Shown: positions 35,424 through 47,351, numbered from the stretch's first letter. The stretch is 64,000 nt of DNA from Arachis hypogaea (GCF_003086295.3 NC_092048.1:111678276-111742275), one strand, 5' to 3'. Notes: generated by a model not told the origin, from the letters alone. Numbers and translations are program-made.

Positions 35424-36137
35424 CTCGGGGTGGCAAACGGGTCTAAATCCGTTGGGTCGGCTCGCGTAATCCGCCAAAAAAAGTGAGCTGGGCTGAAAAA
35501 TTGAGACCGCCAAATAGCAAAAGTCTGCCTAACCTGCACCACTTAAACTGCGGGCTTTGATGGGCTTTGGCGGGGCGGGACGGGCTTTCCCGCCGGGCTT
35601 AGTATTTTTTTTAGTATGGGGTATTTTTACAATTTTTTTTACCAAAACCTAACTTTCCCCAACCCAACTTACAAGAGAATGAAGATGAAAATTGAGTGTT
35701 TTGGATTATGTTTATTTTGTTTTAGAGACAATATTTATAATTATGTTTTGGATTATGTTTATTTTGCTTTGGGAACAATATTTATAAATATGTTTTGGAT
35801 GAAAACTTGGTTTATAATTATGTTTTATTAGATATTTATAATTACAAGACTTTAATGTTTCTGAATATAAAAATTATAATTTGTTTATACTTTTAGAAAT
35901 TATAATAGTTAAAAGTAAAAAACAGAAAAGATTTTTTTATGCCTTTATATATATTATTTAATAGTTAAAAATAAAAAAGAGGATATTTGGCGGGTTTAGC
36001 CCGCCAGCCCGCCGTTAGGCGGGGCGGGCTGGGATTTTGGGACCGCCTCACTAGACGAAGCGGGGCGGGCCAGTCCGCCAAAGATCGGGCTTCTGGCGGG
36101 GCGGGGTGGGACGGGCTTCCCTGCTTGCCATCCCTAG
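35424..36137. mobile_element. hAT-like non-autonomous element with GC-rich ends
   Basis: Both ends are G/C-rich with (C)GGGGTGGCAAACGGG on the left and, inverted, CTAGGGATGGCAAGCAGGG on the right. The middle is AT-rich and contains a 59-bp near-duplication around TTTTGGATTATGTTTATTTTG (35699-35810). Possible 8-bp flanks GAACGGCT and GAAGGGCC match at six positions. GGCGGGGCGGG words occur at both ends. No transposase was seen. Confidence 0.58.
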
Positions 36138-36683
36138 GAAGGGCCACACAAAAAGTCATATTAAATAAGGAGCAAAGGCGATTTGTTTGGACGGAAGAGA
36201 GATGGTGGAAAAGAGGGAAAAGGTTGATTGAGAAGGAGGAGTAAAAGAGGCAGGTAATGAAATATCAAGTGATATTAGCGTGATTGATAATACAAAACCG
36301 GAAATAGAGTTGTTCCGACATCGGAAACATTTTTTCAATGCATAGCTCATCGAGGATGTGGTTTGTTGTCCGAAATTTTTCTCATATAGCATGTTGCTAA
36401 AGTAATGTAGTGACTTCGAACTATAACTTATTTAGAGAATTTTTTGCTGTAAGTTGTTTGATGATTGTGGTAAGAGTCAACTCGTTAATAGTTATGGTGT
36501 ACTTGTGAAAGATACACTTGTCAAGTCAGTAAGTATTTGAAAGGTATAATAATTTTATAAATATAGAATGTTAAAAATAAAATCACAAAAACATGAGATG
36601 TGAGATATATATAGTTTGTAGAGTTTGATGGATTTCTCTTTGTTGTTAAGAGGTAAAAAATACATTATATAAATACAGGCCTG
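36138..36683. other. Intergenic, no gene seen
   Basis: Ordinary AT-rich sequence. No reading frame or repeat could be supported. Confidence 0.4.
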
Positions 36684-37545
36684 CTACACATACAAGTCTT
36701 TTTGGCTTACAAGCTATATAAGTTGGTCCAAATCCAAGAAAAAAATGCGCACCACTCTTTTAGAATCGAGCGTCCAATGCACGGGCCTTAATCACCCTTC
36801 CACAACATGTTCACCCTTCCTCTTCTTCCTCAATCAAAACGCAAACCGTCAAGATTCAAGCGACATTTGAAACAAACTACGATTCTACAGAAACGTTTCA
36901 ACTCCTCGCGAAGAGTAGAAGAAATCAAGAAGAAAATATACAAATCTCCATAAAAAATCACCCGAAAAACGAAGAAACATTATTCAAGGTACTATTTTAC
37001 TGTTCTTCTAAGTTTTTTTTTCTAGATTGTCTCTGCCATGTGCCTCATCCTTAACCAGTAAAACATTAAAAGATTTCAAGAAGAAATATACTGTCTCTCC
37101 CATGTTTTGGGTGTATTTCTGTAATCCTTTCTGTAACCGTTTGGGTGTATTTCTGTAATCGTTTGGGTGTATTTCTATAATTATTTGGGTGTATTTTTGA
37201 AGTTCCATTATCTTCAAAATGATTTCAAAGCTTGATTTCAGAAACCATGAAAATCAAAAAAAAAAACGAAGCAAGAATATAGAAAGAGAAAATGCAGGTA
37301 AAACAACGAATGAAAAGGCAAAGAGAGAACGCACGAAGGAGATCTAACAAATTTGGCAAGAAACTTGAAAAAGAAAACGAAATCTTTTAAAAAATGGAAG
37401 TTATATATTTGCGTGTTAATTGATTTGAATTGATTTGAAAGTCTGTTAAAGAGGCACGTAACATAAGCAGCGCGTTTAGTGGGTTTCGTTCTCTTTAGTC
37501 TTGTAAAGCTTGTAATCGCAAAACACTTGTATGTAAAGATTTTCT
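36684..37545. mobile_element. Putative TIR element with GGGTGTATTTCTGTAAT minirepeats
   Basis: The left end CACATACAAGTCTTTTTGGCTTACAAGCT is mirrored at the right by AGCTTGTAATCGCAAAACACTTGTATGT. Three to four copies of TTGGGTGTATTTCTGTAATC lie inside at 37105-37200. I could not find a matching target duplication, so class and exact limits are open. Confidence 0.5.
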
Positions 37546-37639
37546 CATATAAATATTAGGTTAATGAATGACATTAATGTTATGACCCTTTGATCATTAA
37601 GTCGATAATACAAATAACAACAATAGCAATAACAAAGTC

Positions 37640-40575
37640 ATATTTTACTAGGTGGGTCGACTATTGACACGTAAATCTCCTTTGGCCACTTCATGTATGA
37701 TTTTTTTAGGTTTTCCTCTACCATTCGCTGCTTGTCTATCTTTCGTCTCATCCACCCTTTTAATCGGATGCTCTGTTGATCTTCTTCCTACATGCCCAAA
37801 TCACCTAAGACGAGATTCTACCATCTTTTCTATAATTAGTGTTATTCTAACTTTCTATCTTATATCGTCATTTCTTATTTTATCCATTGTGTAGTCGTTT
37901 ATCCATCTCAATATCCTCATCTCTATCGCATTTAACTTAAGTTCATATTCATCCTTTGCTGCTCATCACTATGTTCCATATAACATAGACAGTCTAATGT
38001 CAATGTGATAAAATTTTTCTTTAAGTTTTAGTTATCATTTTTATCGCGTATAAAACCAGACATACTCTACTAATTTAACTAGCCCACTTGTATCCAATAT
38101 TTTGCATCCTCCTCAATTTTTTTTATTATCATGTATGATATACCCAAAATACTTAAAACATTTTACTTGCAGCAATATAGTTTCTCTAATTTTTACTTTT
38201 GTATTATTGTTTCTCCTTCGATTACCAAACTTACATTTCATATATACTGTTTTACTGTGACTTATGCACAAATCATACCCTTTTAAAGCTCATCTCCACA
38301 CCTCTAACTTCTAATTTAAATTTTTTATTGTTTCTTCTATAAAGATGATATCATCACAAAAAGAAAACACTATGATATTGGTTTCTAGATATGCTTAGTA
38401 AGCACTTCCAAAATCAATGTGAAGATATATAAGCTTAGAGATGATTGATGAGCGGATAATTTATACGCTTTTTGGCATTGTTTTTAGTATGTGTTAGTTA
38501 GTTTTTATTATATTTTTATTAGTTTTTAAATAAAAATCACATTTCTGGACTTTACTATGAGTTTGTGTATTTTTCTGTGATTTCAGGTATTTTTTTGCTG
38601 AAATTGAGGGACCTGAGCAAAAATCTGATTCAGAGGCTCAAAAAGGATTGCAGATGCTGTTGGATTCTGACCTCCGTGCACTCGAAGCGGATTTTCTGGA
38701 GCTACAGAAGCCCAATTGGCGCGCTCTCATTTGCGTTGGAAAGTAGACATCCTGGGCTTTCCAGCAATATATAATAGTCCATACTTTGCCCGAGATTTGA
38801 TGGCCCAAACCGGTGTTCCAAGTCAGCATAAAAATTCTGGCGTCAAAACGCCAGAACTGGCAGAAAAGCTGGAGTTAAACGCTCAAACTGGCACAAAAGC
38901 TGGCGTTTAACTCCAAGAAAAGTCTCTACATGTGAAAGCTTCAATGCTCAACCCAAGCACACACCAAGTGGGCCCGGAAGAAGATTTCTGCATTAATTAC
39001 TTATTTCTGTAAACCCTAGGCTACTAGTTCTCTATAAATAGGACCTTTTGCTATTGTATTTTTATCTTGGCTCTTCTGGTTCCCTCTCTGGGGCCGAAGC
39101 CAATGATCACCATTATCACTTTTGTATTTTCAACGGTGGAGTTTTTACACACCATAGATTAAGGTGTAGAGCTCTGCTGTTCCTCATGAATTAATGCAAA
39201 GTACTACTGTTTTCTATTCAATTCACGCCTACTTCTTCTCTAAGATATACACTCGTTCTTCAACTTGATGAATGTGATGATCCGTGACACTCATCATCAT
39301 TCTCACCTATGAACGTGTGCCTGACAACCACTTCCGTTCTACTAGCAATAGCTTGAGTGCGTATCTCTTAGCCTCCTGGTTCATGACGCATGGTTGCCTC
39401 GCCTGACAACCGAGCCTTCCATTCTATGAGATCAGAGTCTTCGTGGTATAGGCTAGAATTATTGGCAGCATTTCTGAGATCCGGAAAGTCTAAACCTTGT
39501 CTGTGGTATTCCGAGTAGGATCCGGGAAGGGATGACTGTGACGAGCTTCAAACTCGCGAGTGTTGGGCGTAGTGACAGACGCAAAAGGATCAATGGATCC
39601 TATTCCAACATGATCGAGAACCGATAGATGATTAGCCGTGCGGTGACAGTGCATTTGGACCATTTTCACTGAGAGGACGGGAGGTAGCCATTGACAATGG
39701 TGAAACCCAACATAAGCTTGCCCTGGAAAGGATTATGAATGATTGGAAGAAGGCAATAGGAAAGCAGAAGTTTAGGAGGAACAAAGCATCTTCATACGCT
39801 TATCTGAAATTCTCACCAATGAATTACATAAGTATCTCTATCCTATTTTATGTTTTATTTATCTTTTAATTATCAATTCTCCATAACCATTTGAATCCGC
39901 CTGACTGAGATTTACAAGATAACCATAGCTTGCTTCAAGCCGACAATCTCCGTGGGATCGACCCTTACTCACGTAAGGTTTATTACTTGGACGACCCAGT
40001 GCACTTGCTGGTTAGTTGTGCGGAGTTGTAACAAGGAGTTGAGATTACAATTGTGCGTACCAAGTTGTTGGCGCCATTGGTGCAATTTGACACCAATGAT
40101 CATTGGTGCAATTTGACACCAATAAAAAACTCCTCTATCACACTACCTTGAGTCTTCACGCTAGTTGTAATCCCGTCATACATATTCTTAATTTCACGAA
40201 TATATGTAATCTTTATCCTTTTCTTTTCCAAGACCTTCATAGAACCTCTCTTGGTACTCTATTATATACTTTTTTCCAAATCAATAAATACCATGTGTAG
40301 ATCTTTTTGTTACTTTAATATCTCTCTGTCATCCTCCTCAATATGTATATAGTTTCGGTGGTAGATCTGCCTAACATAAAGCCAAAATGGTTCTTTGAAG
40401 ACCTATGTCTTCTATCTAAACCTCTATCCTATCACTCTCTCCTATAACATTATTGTATGACTCGTTGGCTTGATCCCTACATAGTTTCTATAATTTTATA
40501 TATCTTCTTATTCTTGTAAATAGAGACTAAAGTGTTTTTCTTCCACTCATATGGCATTCTCTTGAACACTAGGAT
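37640..40575 (-). pseudogene. LINE remnant (reverse transcriptase end), split by a solo LTR
   Basis: Heavily mutated minus-strand coding remnant of a non-LTR element. Pieces from the 5' side: MPYEWKKNTLVSIYKNK (about 40560-40500), an IGVKLHQ motif (about 40105-40125), then beyond the LTR a FCDDIIF active-site remnant (about 38340-38360), and the C-terminal SRLRxFGHVGRRSTEHPIKRVDET...ANGRGKPKKIIHE (37825-37680). The RLRWFGHV-type tail is typical of a widespread plant LINE group (RTE-like or jockey-like annotation). Many stops and frameshifts are present. Confidence 0.68.
38446..40095 (+). repeat. Solo LTR of the abundant Arachis gypsy family, copy 1
   Basis: It begins TGATGAGCGGATAATTTATACGC and is flanked by ATGAT (38441-38445 and 40096-40100). 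The LTR proper may end at about 40061 (GCGTACCA). The following AGTTGTTGGCGCCATTG looks like primer-site sequence, and a short stretch of the LINE target (CATTGGTGCAATTTGACACC) is duplicated at the right edge. A TATA box (TATAAATA) lies near 39036. Two hairpins at 38835-38856 and 38871-38914 are shared with copy 2 at 53059. No coding sequence is present. Confidence 0.72.
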
Positions 40576-40577
40576 CT

Positions 40578-42890
40578 CATTAAAAATACAACAAGAAAAA
40601 TGTTGAGTATTGTTAGATTTATTTGCAAATTTTTCGTCAGAATTAATCCGACGGTATAACCTTCGTCGGTAACAAATTATCGTTGAATTTTTCAATCCGC
40701 CAGTAGATACCGTCGGATTCTGTACAGATTCTTTATTTAATCCCCCGGTAATTTTGGTGCTCCACTATTTTCTTTCCCACCTAATTACCAGCGGATTTTA
40801 TTCCCGGTAAATTCAATTTTTTTTATTTTTTTACACAATAGGTTGTTAATTTTTTATTTAAATTTATTTTTTTACACAATTAGTAGTCAAATTCTAAATA
40901 ATAGAAACTAAATATGGTAAATTAGATATCAAGTTTACAAAAAAATTAAAAGTAAAAAAAATAAAATATATAATGAAATAGTCTACAACAAAACTCTAAT
41001 AACTAAAGATCCTGATAGTCATTGTTGTCATCGTCATCCCCCTGGTCCTGCTGAGGCAGCAAACTATGCGGTAATGTTGGTGCCCATGTAGCAGCGCTGA
41101 TGCCACCAGTAGTGCCGCTGTTACTGGCCTGCATCTAATCTTGGTATACTGCCATCTATTGCTCCATCCGCTGAAGTCGTTCCAGCTCCCACCTCTACTC
41201 CAACCCGAGAGAATATGTGTCTGAGACGCATGTGAGGATCTCGTGATATTTCTCCTTAAATTGCTGTAGCTGCTGAGCCTGTTGGTGAAGGCTCTAGGTG
41301 AGCTCCAACACTTGCTCCCTCAAATAGATGCCGTCCGCGGGATCGACGGGCCGGCTGGTGGTAGAGGAAGATGAATGTCTCAGTGTGAAAGTGCGTTGGT
41401 TGTCAGTGAAAAACGATCCCAACTCGAAGACGCGATTCTTATATGGCTCATATGTGGTCTCACGCCAAACCGTGTCAGGATCGGCTTCACCTACAGCGAA
41501 ATTGTAATACATGTTATGATTAGGACTGCAGTTAATTAAAAACTTTATACCCATGATGTTTACTCACATAATGATCCGCAGATCACTGATTAGCAAATCT
41601 CTTCTTATTCTCCTCTAAGGTGTGAGTGTACTTGAAGGTCTCTGTCATTGTTGCATCACGACTCAACAGCTTGGACTACATAGATTGAAATAACATGTTA
41701 AATCAAGTAATAATGACATTATATTTCAAAAACAAAACGAACTTAATAACAAATTGAAACAAGTTACATACCAGCCTGGTCTTTGTCTTCATAAAAGTCG
41801 CTAACCCACCAATATATTTCGACGACCTGGCCGATGCCCTGTTAGTTCTGTTCGTGAGACGGCAATACTTGAACCCCTCATTAGTCTTCCAATAGACATA
41901 CAGTGTCTTCTTAGGGTCCGGACGAAGCCAAATAGTGAGGTAGTTGCGCCGCTCATATATGTCCCCCATCATTTACTGCAGCTGCCTTGCCATCTGATGA
42001 TTGAAGATCTTTCTGATCATGGTATCGTGAGTCTTGTTCCATATAAATTTCTCCTACACAAAGAACATTCACCAAATAGTCCATCGAAATTAAATACTTG
42101 ATTAAACAATTTAGAAGATATAAATTAAGATTTGAATATGTAGAGTTTTGACCACCCACTTCTAAAACAACCGCTCTCTAATCTTAGTAAGAATCTTCTT
42201 GTAGCTCAGTCACAGGTGGTCGTACATTAGCTTGATGACATTAGTACACTCCTGTGTATATGCATTGTTATTTTGCGCAAACCTATCAATTCAAAACTTA
42301 ATATTAGTAGTTTACTAAAAAATTATTTGACATAATCTATAAACTTCAATTATATTTAGATTTTTTAGAAATTTTGTTAAAGATTCATCTATAACTAGAA
42401 TGTGCAACAAAATCTATCCATCAACAATTCACAAACAAACCAGTATGAAATTATATGACTTAAGCAACAACATTCATCAATAATCAAGAATTCTCAAACA
42501 CTTTTAACAATTCAAACATACTAACCTAAATCGAACATATCTTAACAACTTAAATCCACTAAAACTATAAGATTGAGTGTAACTAAACTAAACTAACTAA
42601 CTAAAATAATATGCATATTAAAGACTTAAAATAGTACTCACGCTATTAAACCATCAAGCAAAATCGTTATCCGTACGATGGGAGGTGGTGGAGCGGCATT
42701 TGGCTGGGATCCGTGAGAGGATTTCGGCATTGCAATGTCTGTTGCTAGAGGCAACGTCGTCGAAATAGTGGACTGCTGAGCAGACGGAGGTAGTGGAGGA
42801 GTCCACTCTAATGAAGTAGTCGAACAACTTCTTGGTTGCGGGAGTGGCTTAGTAGAAGGAGTCACGTAGTTAGGGTTAAGGACCATGATA
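40578..42890 (-). pseudogene. Ptta/En/Spm-type plant transposase remnant
   Basis: Decayed minus-strand gene in several exons. The N-terminal Pro-rich exon is at 42886-42638. A middle part has VIKLMYDHLWLSYKKILTKIRERLF (about 42240-42165) and EKFIWNKTHDTMIRKIF (about 42055). The best-preserved block is WKTNEGFKYCRLTNRTNRASARSSKYIGG (about 41905-41805), diagnostic of the Transposase_24 (Ptta/En/Spm) family. Then come GEADPDTVWRETTYEPYKNRVFELGSFF (41490-41405) and a Gln-rich coiled coil to about 41000. Stops are scattered. At the left end, 40578-40740 holds CCGACGG/CCGTCGG words that look like CACTA subterminal repeats after TACAACAAGAAAAATG. Confidence 0.7.
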
Positions 42891-43848
42891 AACAGTTGTA
42901 TCCAAATATATCGTTTTTCTTTCTCGATTCTTTTCGATCTTATATATATACCTTTCCCCCATATTTCATACCCAAAAATTGATAAAGACCGTCATATCTT
43001 TTTGTTCTTGTTTCGCTCACTGTTATTTTTGTTTCCTTCTTAGTATCTTAATTTTTTTTCAATTTTTAGCATTATGACTTAAAGACCTTTCTTTAAAATA
43101 TTTTTTTATATACTTGTGTTCTAAATTAAGAATAAAATACAATAAAATTTAGTTACAACTCATATTGAATATCAGATAAAGAAGATTGAACAATTATAAA
43201 AAAAATCATATTAAATACCAAATAAAAAAGATTGAACAATTATGAAAAAAAAAGATAGACGGTGATTTCTAAAAAAAATGTGATTTTGTTTTGAGAAATT
43301 GATTAGAAATTTAATATAATTTTTTAATAAAAATCAATATAAATTAATGTTTAGCTATTTTTAATTTTTTATAATTATAAAGTAAATTTTATTTTTTTTA
43401 ATATCTTTTTATGAATAAAAAAATTTTAGACACCATATTTGAATGTCAAACCTTATTATGGTTTTCGTAAAATGTGAAAATGAAACGTGGGAAAATAGCG
43501 CAGGGGAAGGACAACAGGAGGATCCCCGCCGCATTGCTCGACAAAAGATAGCCAGCCAGCCTTGTTTTTCTCCTACAAAAATAAATGGTCCATTTCGGGC
43601 GGCTATTAACACCATAATTTTTTTTCCGATTAATTAAATATTAGCTAGTCATATATCTAAAACTGAAAGCTAAGATGCTTCAATATTTTTTCTTGTTTTA
43701 TTTTTTATATTATTATTATTATTACTAAAAGAATGGGACCAAGTAAGTTTGACTTTGATCCAGATTAGACCTTCTAGAATTTCAAGATCCTACTCCTTTG
43801 GCAACGAATTCATACTAGAAACATGACAGAAAGTTCAACAACTGCTAA
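42891..43848. other. Intergenic region upstream of host gene 2
   Basis: AT-rich DNA with no gene. GATTGAACAATTAT(A/G)AAAAAAA words are repeated near 43187 and 43230. Confidence 0.45.
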
Positions 43849-43856
43849 TATAAAAG
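43849..43856 (+). promoter_or_regulatory. TATA box of host gene 2
   Basis: TATAAAAG lies about 150 bp before the ATG, followed by a C/A-rich leader typical of a plant 5' untranslated region. The transcription start is probably near 43880-43890. Confidence 0.55.
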
Positions 43857-44007
43857 TAACAGCCCGACTCCTCTCTCACCATTCACCAAATACCAAGTCT
43901 CAACTCTGAATCCTCTATCACTGCTTTCTCTCATCGCATTTCAAAAAAACACAACAAGGCTGCACAAAACCAAACACCCCAAGAAAACAAAAAAATAAAA
44001 GAAGAAA

Positions 44008-45420
44008 ATGCCACCGTTTGTAAGTTCTGAAGCAGATGGAGGTGTGCTTAAATGGCAACCCAACATAGTAACCATCGACGTTGGTGGGCAGCTCTTCCAA
44101 ACGACGAAGCAGACGCTAACTTCAGCAGGTCCCAAAACCTTCTTCTCAAAAATCGCCGAAGCATCATCACCGTACTACGCACCCTTTGTCGACAGAGACC
44201 CCGAAATCTTCTCTCTCCTCCTCTCTCTCCTCCGCACCGGCAACCTCCCTTCCAAGGCCAAATCATTCGATCTCCAAGACCTAATCTTGGAATCCCAATT
44301 TTATGGCATCGAGAATCTCCTCGTTAATTCTCTCTCAAGCCCCTCCAATTTCGAGCCCTTCAACCTCCACAAATCGCTCTTACTGCCCTTGAACGGAAGG
44401 GATTCCCCTTCCACTATCGCCACCACCCGCTACGGTTCCGTCCACGTGGCCCACGGTTCCAAGATCACCACCTTTGACTGGTCCCTCCGCCGAAAATCTA
44501 CCATCCTCACCCACTTCACAGCCGTGGACTCCCTATTGGCGCTATCTCCATCGTTAGCCGCCGCCGGCGCCACCGATTTTTCCGGCTTGCAGATCCTCGA
44601 CCTCAATAAGGGACACGTAAGAGAAACCCTAACTTGGGAAAACGTGACGAGATCGGGTTCAACCGTTCAGGCCATTGGTTCCTCGCGGGAGGAACTCTTC
44701 GTCAGCTTCGAGTCTTCTCGCCGGAACTCGAACACCATCGTTGTCTACGATCTTCAGAGCCTGAAACCCGTCACTGAGATCGGCCACAACGAGATCTACG
44801 GCGCCGATATCGACTCGGCGATCCCGGCGACGAAGCTACAGTGGGTGGAAGGATACAACCTCCTGATGGCGTCCGGGTCCCACAGCGGCCCCTCGGGCGT
44901 CTCCGGGAACGTGAGGCTGTGGGACGTGCGGTCAGGGAACGTGGTGTGGGAGCTGCCGGAGAAGGTGGATTGCTTCGCAGACGTGGCAGTTTCTGATCCC
45001 TTATCAGTGATCTTCAAGGTCGGGGTGAACTCCGGCGAGGCCTTCTACATTGATCTGCGAAATTTGAGCAGTGGAGGAAACACGAGCAACACGTGGGTGT
45101 GTCTCGGTGATAAGAGGAAAGTGACGAATGGGAAGAAGGAAGGGATTGGGTGCAAGGTGGAGACGCAGGGGAACCAAGTGTTCTGCACCAAAGGTGGTGA
45201 CGTGGAGCTTTGGTCGGAGGTGGTTATGGGGAACAAGAAGGTTGGTGAGAGTGTGTCCGTTGAGGGAGGGAGGATTTTCAAGAAGAACCTCATGGGTAGG
45301 GTCCAGGATATGGGTGGTGCTAAAATTACCAATTTAGCCTTCGGTGGTAGCAGGATGTTCCTCACTAAGAGAGACCAACACTTTGTTGAAGTTTGGCAGA
45401 GTTCGTCTAGGGAGCTTTGA
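44008..45420 (+). CDS. BTB/POZ domain and WD40/YVTN-like propeller protein (At5g41330-like)
   Basis: A single-exon gene of 470 residues. Residues about 17-110 form a KCTD-type BTB domain (NIVTIDVGGQLFQTTKQTL, then FFSKI, PYYAPFVDRDPEIFSLLLSLLRTGNL). Such domains assemble into homo-oligomers and commonly act as substrate adaptors for Cullin-3 ubiquitin ligases. Residues about 140-465 contain beta-propeller repeats, with NVRLWDVRSGNVVWELP and ending HFVEVWQS, probably the partner-binding part. There is no signal peptide or membrane span, so a soluble cytoplasmic or nuclear protein is likely. Third codon positions are C/G-rich (for example 44380-45100), unlike the AT-rich flanks. The ATG sits in AAAATGCC about 120 bp past the expected start of transcription. 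Cullin-3 adaptor function is inferred from the family. Confidence 0.92.
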   Translation: MPPFVSSEADGGVLKWQPNIVTIDVGGQLFQTTKQTLTSAGPKTFFSKIAEASSPYYAPFVDRDPEIFSLLLSLLRTGNLPSKAKSFDLQDLILESQFYGIENLLVNSLSSPSNFEPFNLHKSLLLPLNGRDSPSTIATTRYGSVHVAHGSKITTFDWSLRRKSTILTHFTAVDSLLALSPSLAAAGATDFSGLQILDLNKGHVRETLTWENVTRSGSTVQAIGSSREELFVSFESSRRNSNTIVVYDLQSLKPVTEIGHNEIYGADIDSAIPATKLQWVEGYNLLMASGSHSGPSGVSGNVRLWDVRSGNVVWELPEKVDCFADVAVSDPLSVIFKVGVNSGEAFYIDLRNLSSGGNTSNTWVCLGDKRKVTNGKKEGIGCKVETQGNQVFCTKGGDVELWSEVVMGNKKVGESVSVEGGRIFKKNLMGRVQDMGGAKITNLAFGGSRMFLTKRDQHFVEVWQSSSREL

Positions 45421-46109
45421 ATTCCTTCATTTCATTCCTTAAATTAATTTGTTTGGGATAGTTCAGAGAATGCTACCAAGTAACTTGTAAATGTAAATGA
45501 ACACTCCTTTGTACATTTTTTGTTTTAATTGTTTCTCGGAAATGAGGTCAGATTTATTTTATTTTAATTTTAGAAATTTAAGGCAAACACATGGATGGTT
45601 AAATTTGTCTTTGTGAGTGTGACAAATCAAAGAAATGAATCCAAATGCATCGATAACAAGATGCGGGATCTCCTAATGCCTTGATTGTTGAAGAAGCATA
45701 GGAGGCTAGGATTGTGTTGCTAAGCTAATGTATAGTTGTTTTACAAAGAAAAATATTAGAAAATCAACATGTAATAAAGTAAATTGAAAAAAAAAAAAAA
45801 TTCAATGATACAAAATCTCCTAAGAAAAGGAAAAGTCTATTTTATAAATTTTTAGATTTAGGTGCTGCTTGGAATAAGGTATTTTTTTTTCATAGAATCT
45901 CTTAATCCAGCATATAAAAAATTAATCCACAATGAATTTAAATATTTAAAGATTTGAGTTGAGTAGTCGACTAAATTCAAATTGGTTTATAAGGTAATTT
46001 GCTTGGACTAGCGGATGAAGTTGAATTAAATATATATGGGCTCATGTTACTATGTTAGTACTTCATTTAGATATAAGATACATTAGTGGTAATATCTACT
46101 TAAAAAATA
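45421..46109 (+). other. 3' flank of host gene 2
   Basis: A T-rich untranslated region, with TTTGTACATTTTTTGTTTTAATTG near 45508-45532 as likely end signals. Then AT-rich DNA with an A run at 45787-45800. No gene. Confidence 0.45.
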
Positions 46110-46816
46110 TTGTATACATAAAAAAATTATTTATTAAATTAATCATAATTTATTTGTATATAAATATATATTTTATTTAATTTATTTGTAGTATATATTT
46201 TTATATTTAATATATAATTTATACAAATAATTAAGGATAAATGACATAAATAAATTAAATAATCTCTAATATTACACTAATATTTTAAAATAAAACCGTT
46301 TACATGCATGTATGTAAATCGAACCAATTAAATTAGATTTACACTTTTTAATAGTAAATCGAATCCAATCGATTTAGCATGTATATGTTGTAGCATGTAT
46401 ATATTGTATACAAATAGATTTACTATCGAACGCTCTGATTCAGATTATTGACTAATTTTAAAACATAAATGTCAATAAAGAAATACTTCCATTTAAATTA
46501 AAATAAAATATAAAAAAATCAAAACGAATAAGAATAGAAATCCAATTTATGTGTTTTAGTTCAAATTCAAAGAAAATTTATGTTTTTATAAACTTATGAA
46601 TTTAAAACGGAACAACAAACAATTTTTAAAATTTTATTAAAAATTATCATTTGACACATTAGCATCTAAAGAATCATTATCGAAACTTTTGATGCTGAAA
46701 AATTTAATATAAAGTATAACCCTCCAAGATAGCATAGGGGTTAAAACTTAGATTTTTTTTAGATTCATAAGTAACAAATAGTTATATAATATAAAAATAT
46801 TAACTATATTTATATA
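46110..46816. repeat. Left arm of a long inverted-repeat element
   Basis: The reverse complement of this arm matches 59404-59823 and 61349-61715. Shared landmarks include TTTAGATGCTAATG(A/T)GTCAAATGAT, ACATATACATGCTAAATCGA and the ATAGTTGGTTA/ATAGTTAATA region next to the centre. Element C sits at the fold point. No coding sequence is present. The outermost part also resembles the small AT-rich element at 62190-62335. Confidence 0.65.
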
Positions 46817-46821
46817 ATATG

Positions 46822-47351
46822 TGTTCCGAGAGTTACCTGAAACTGTAGGTCGATCTCGGACGAGATTTTCTGTACTGATCGGCGATGACGTGTCCGGCGT
46901 GTGGGTGGTGGCCAGAGCAGTCGCGTCCGACTGGTAATGCTGCTGATCCTCTGTCACCGGAGGGTGGTGGTACCTGCAAAGGACTCCGATGCTTAAGTTA
47001 GCAAGGGTATTAAGCAGGTTTTTAGTAGAATCAGAGTATGAGTTATACCTGGGTGCTCCAGTGTATTTATAATGGTGAGAAGTGACCTTTTTTAGATAAG
47101 ATAAGTTAGTTATCTTTATCTTATCTTATCTTTGAGCGAGGTCATCTTATCTTCAAGGGAACCGCCCTTATCTCTATAGGCTTGGGCTACCTTATGATTT
47201 GGGTCGTGTTCCTCTATTTGGACCCTTTATTGGGCTTTCCTGGCAATTTGGCCGAGCTCTTTGAGAAGAGGTCGGATGGTCTGACCTGAAGAGGTCGGTC
47301 GCTTTGTCGCTAAACATCCCGGATCGGACAGTTCAACCCAGGGTATGAACA
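46822..47351 (-). repeat. Element C 3' LTR
   Basis: TGTTCCGAGAG...GGGTATGAACA. It carries the GATAAG/CTTATC hairpin (47094-47132) and an inverted TATA box near 47071. The polypurine tract complement GTGCCCCTGCTCGAG follows at 47352-47366. Confidence 0.92.

Noticed and set aside
35965..36244. Short GC-rich open frames on both strands
   Set aside because: Their composition comes from the GC-rich terminus of a hAT-like element; no protein family fits.
42900..43440. Possible extra exons upstream of the Ptta/En/Spm remnant
   Set aside because: The sequence is too AT-rich and shows no motif of the family.
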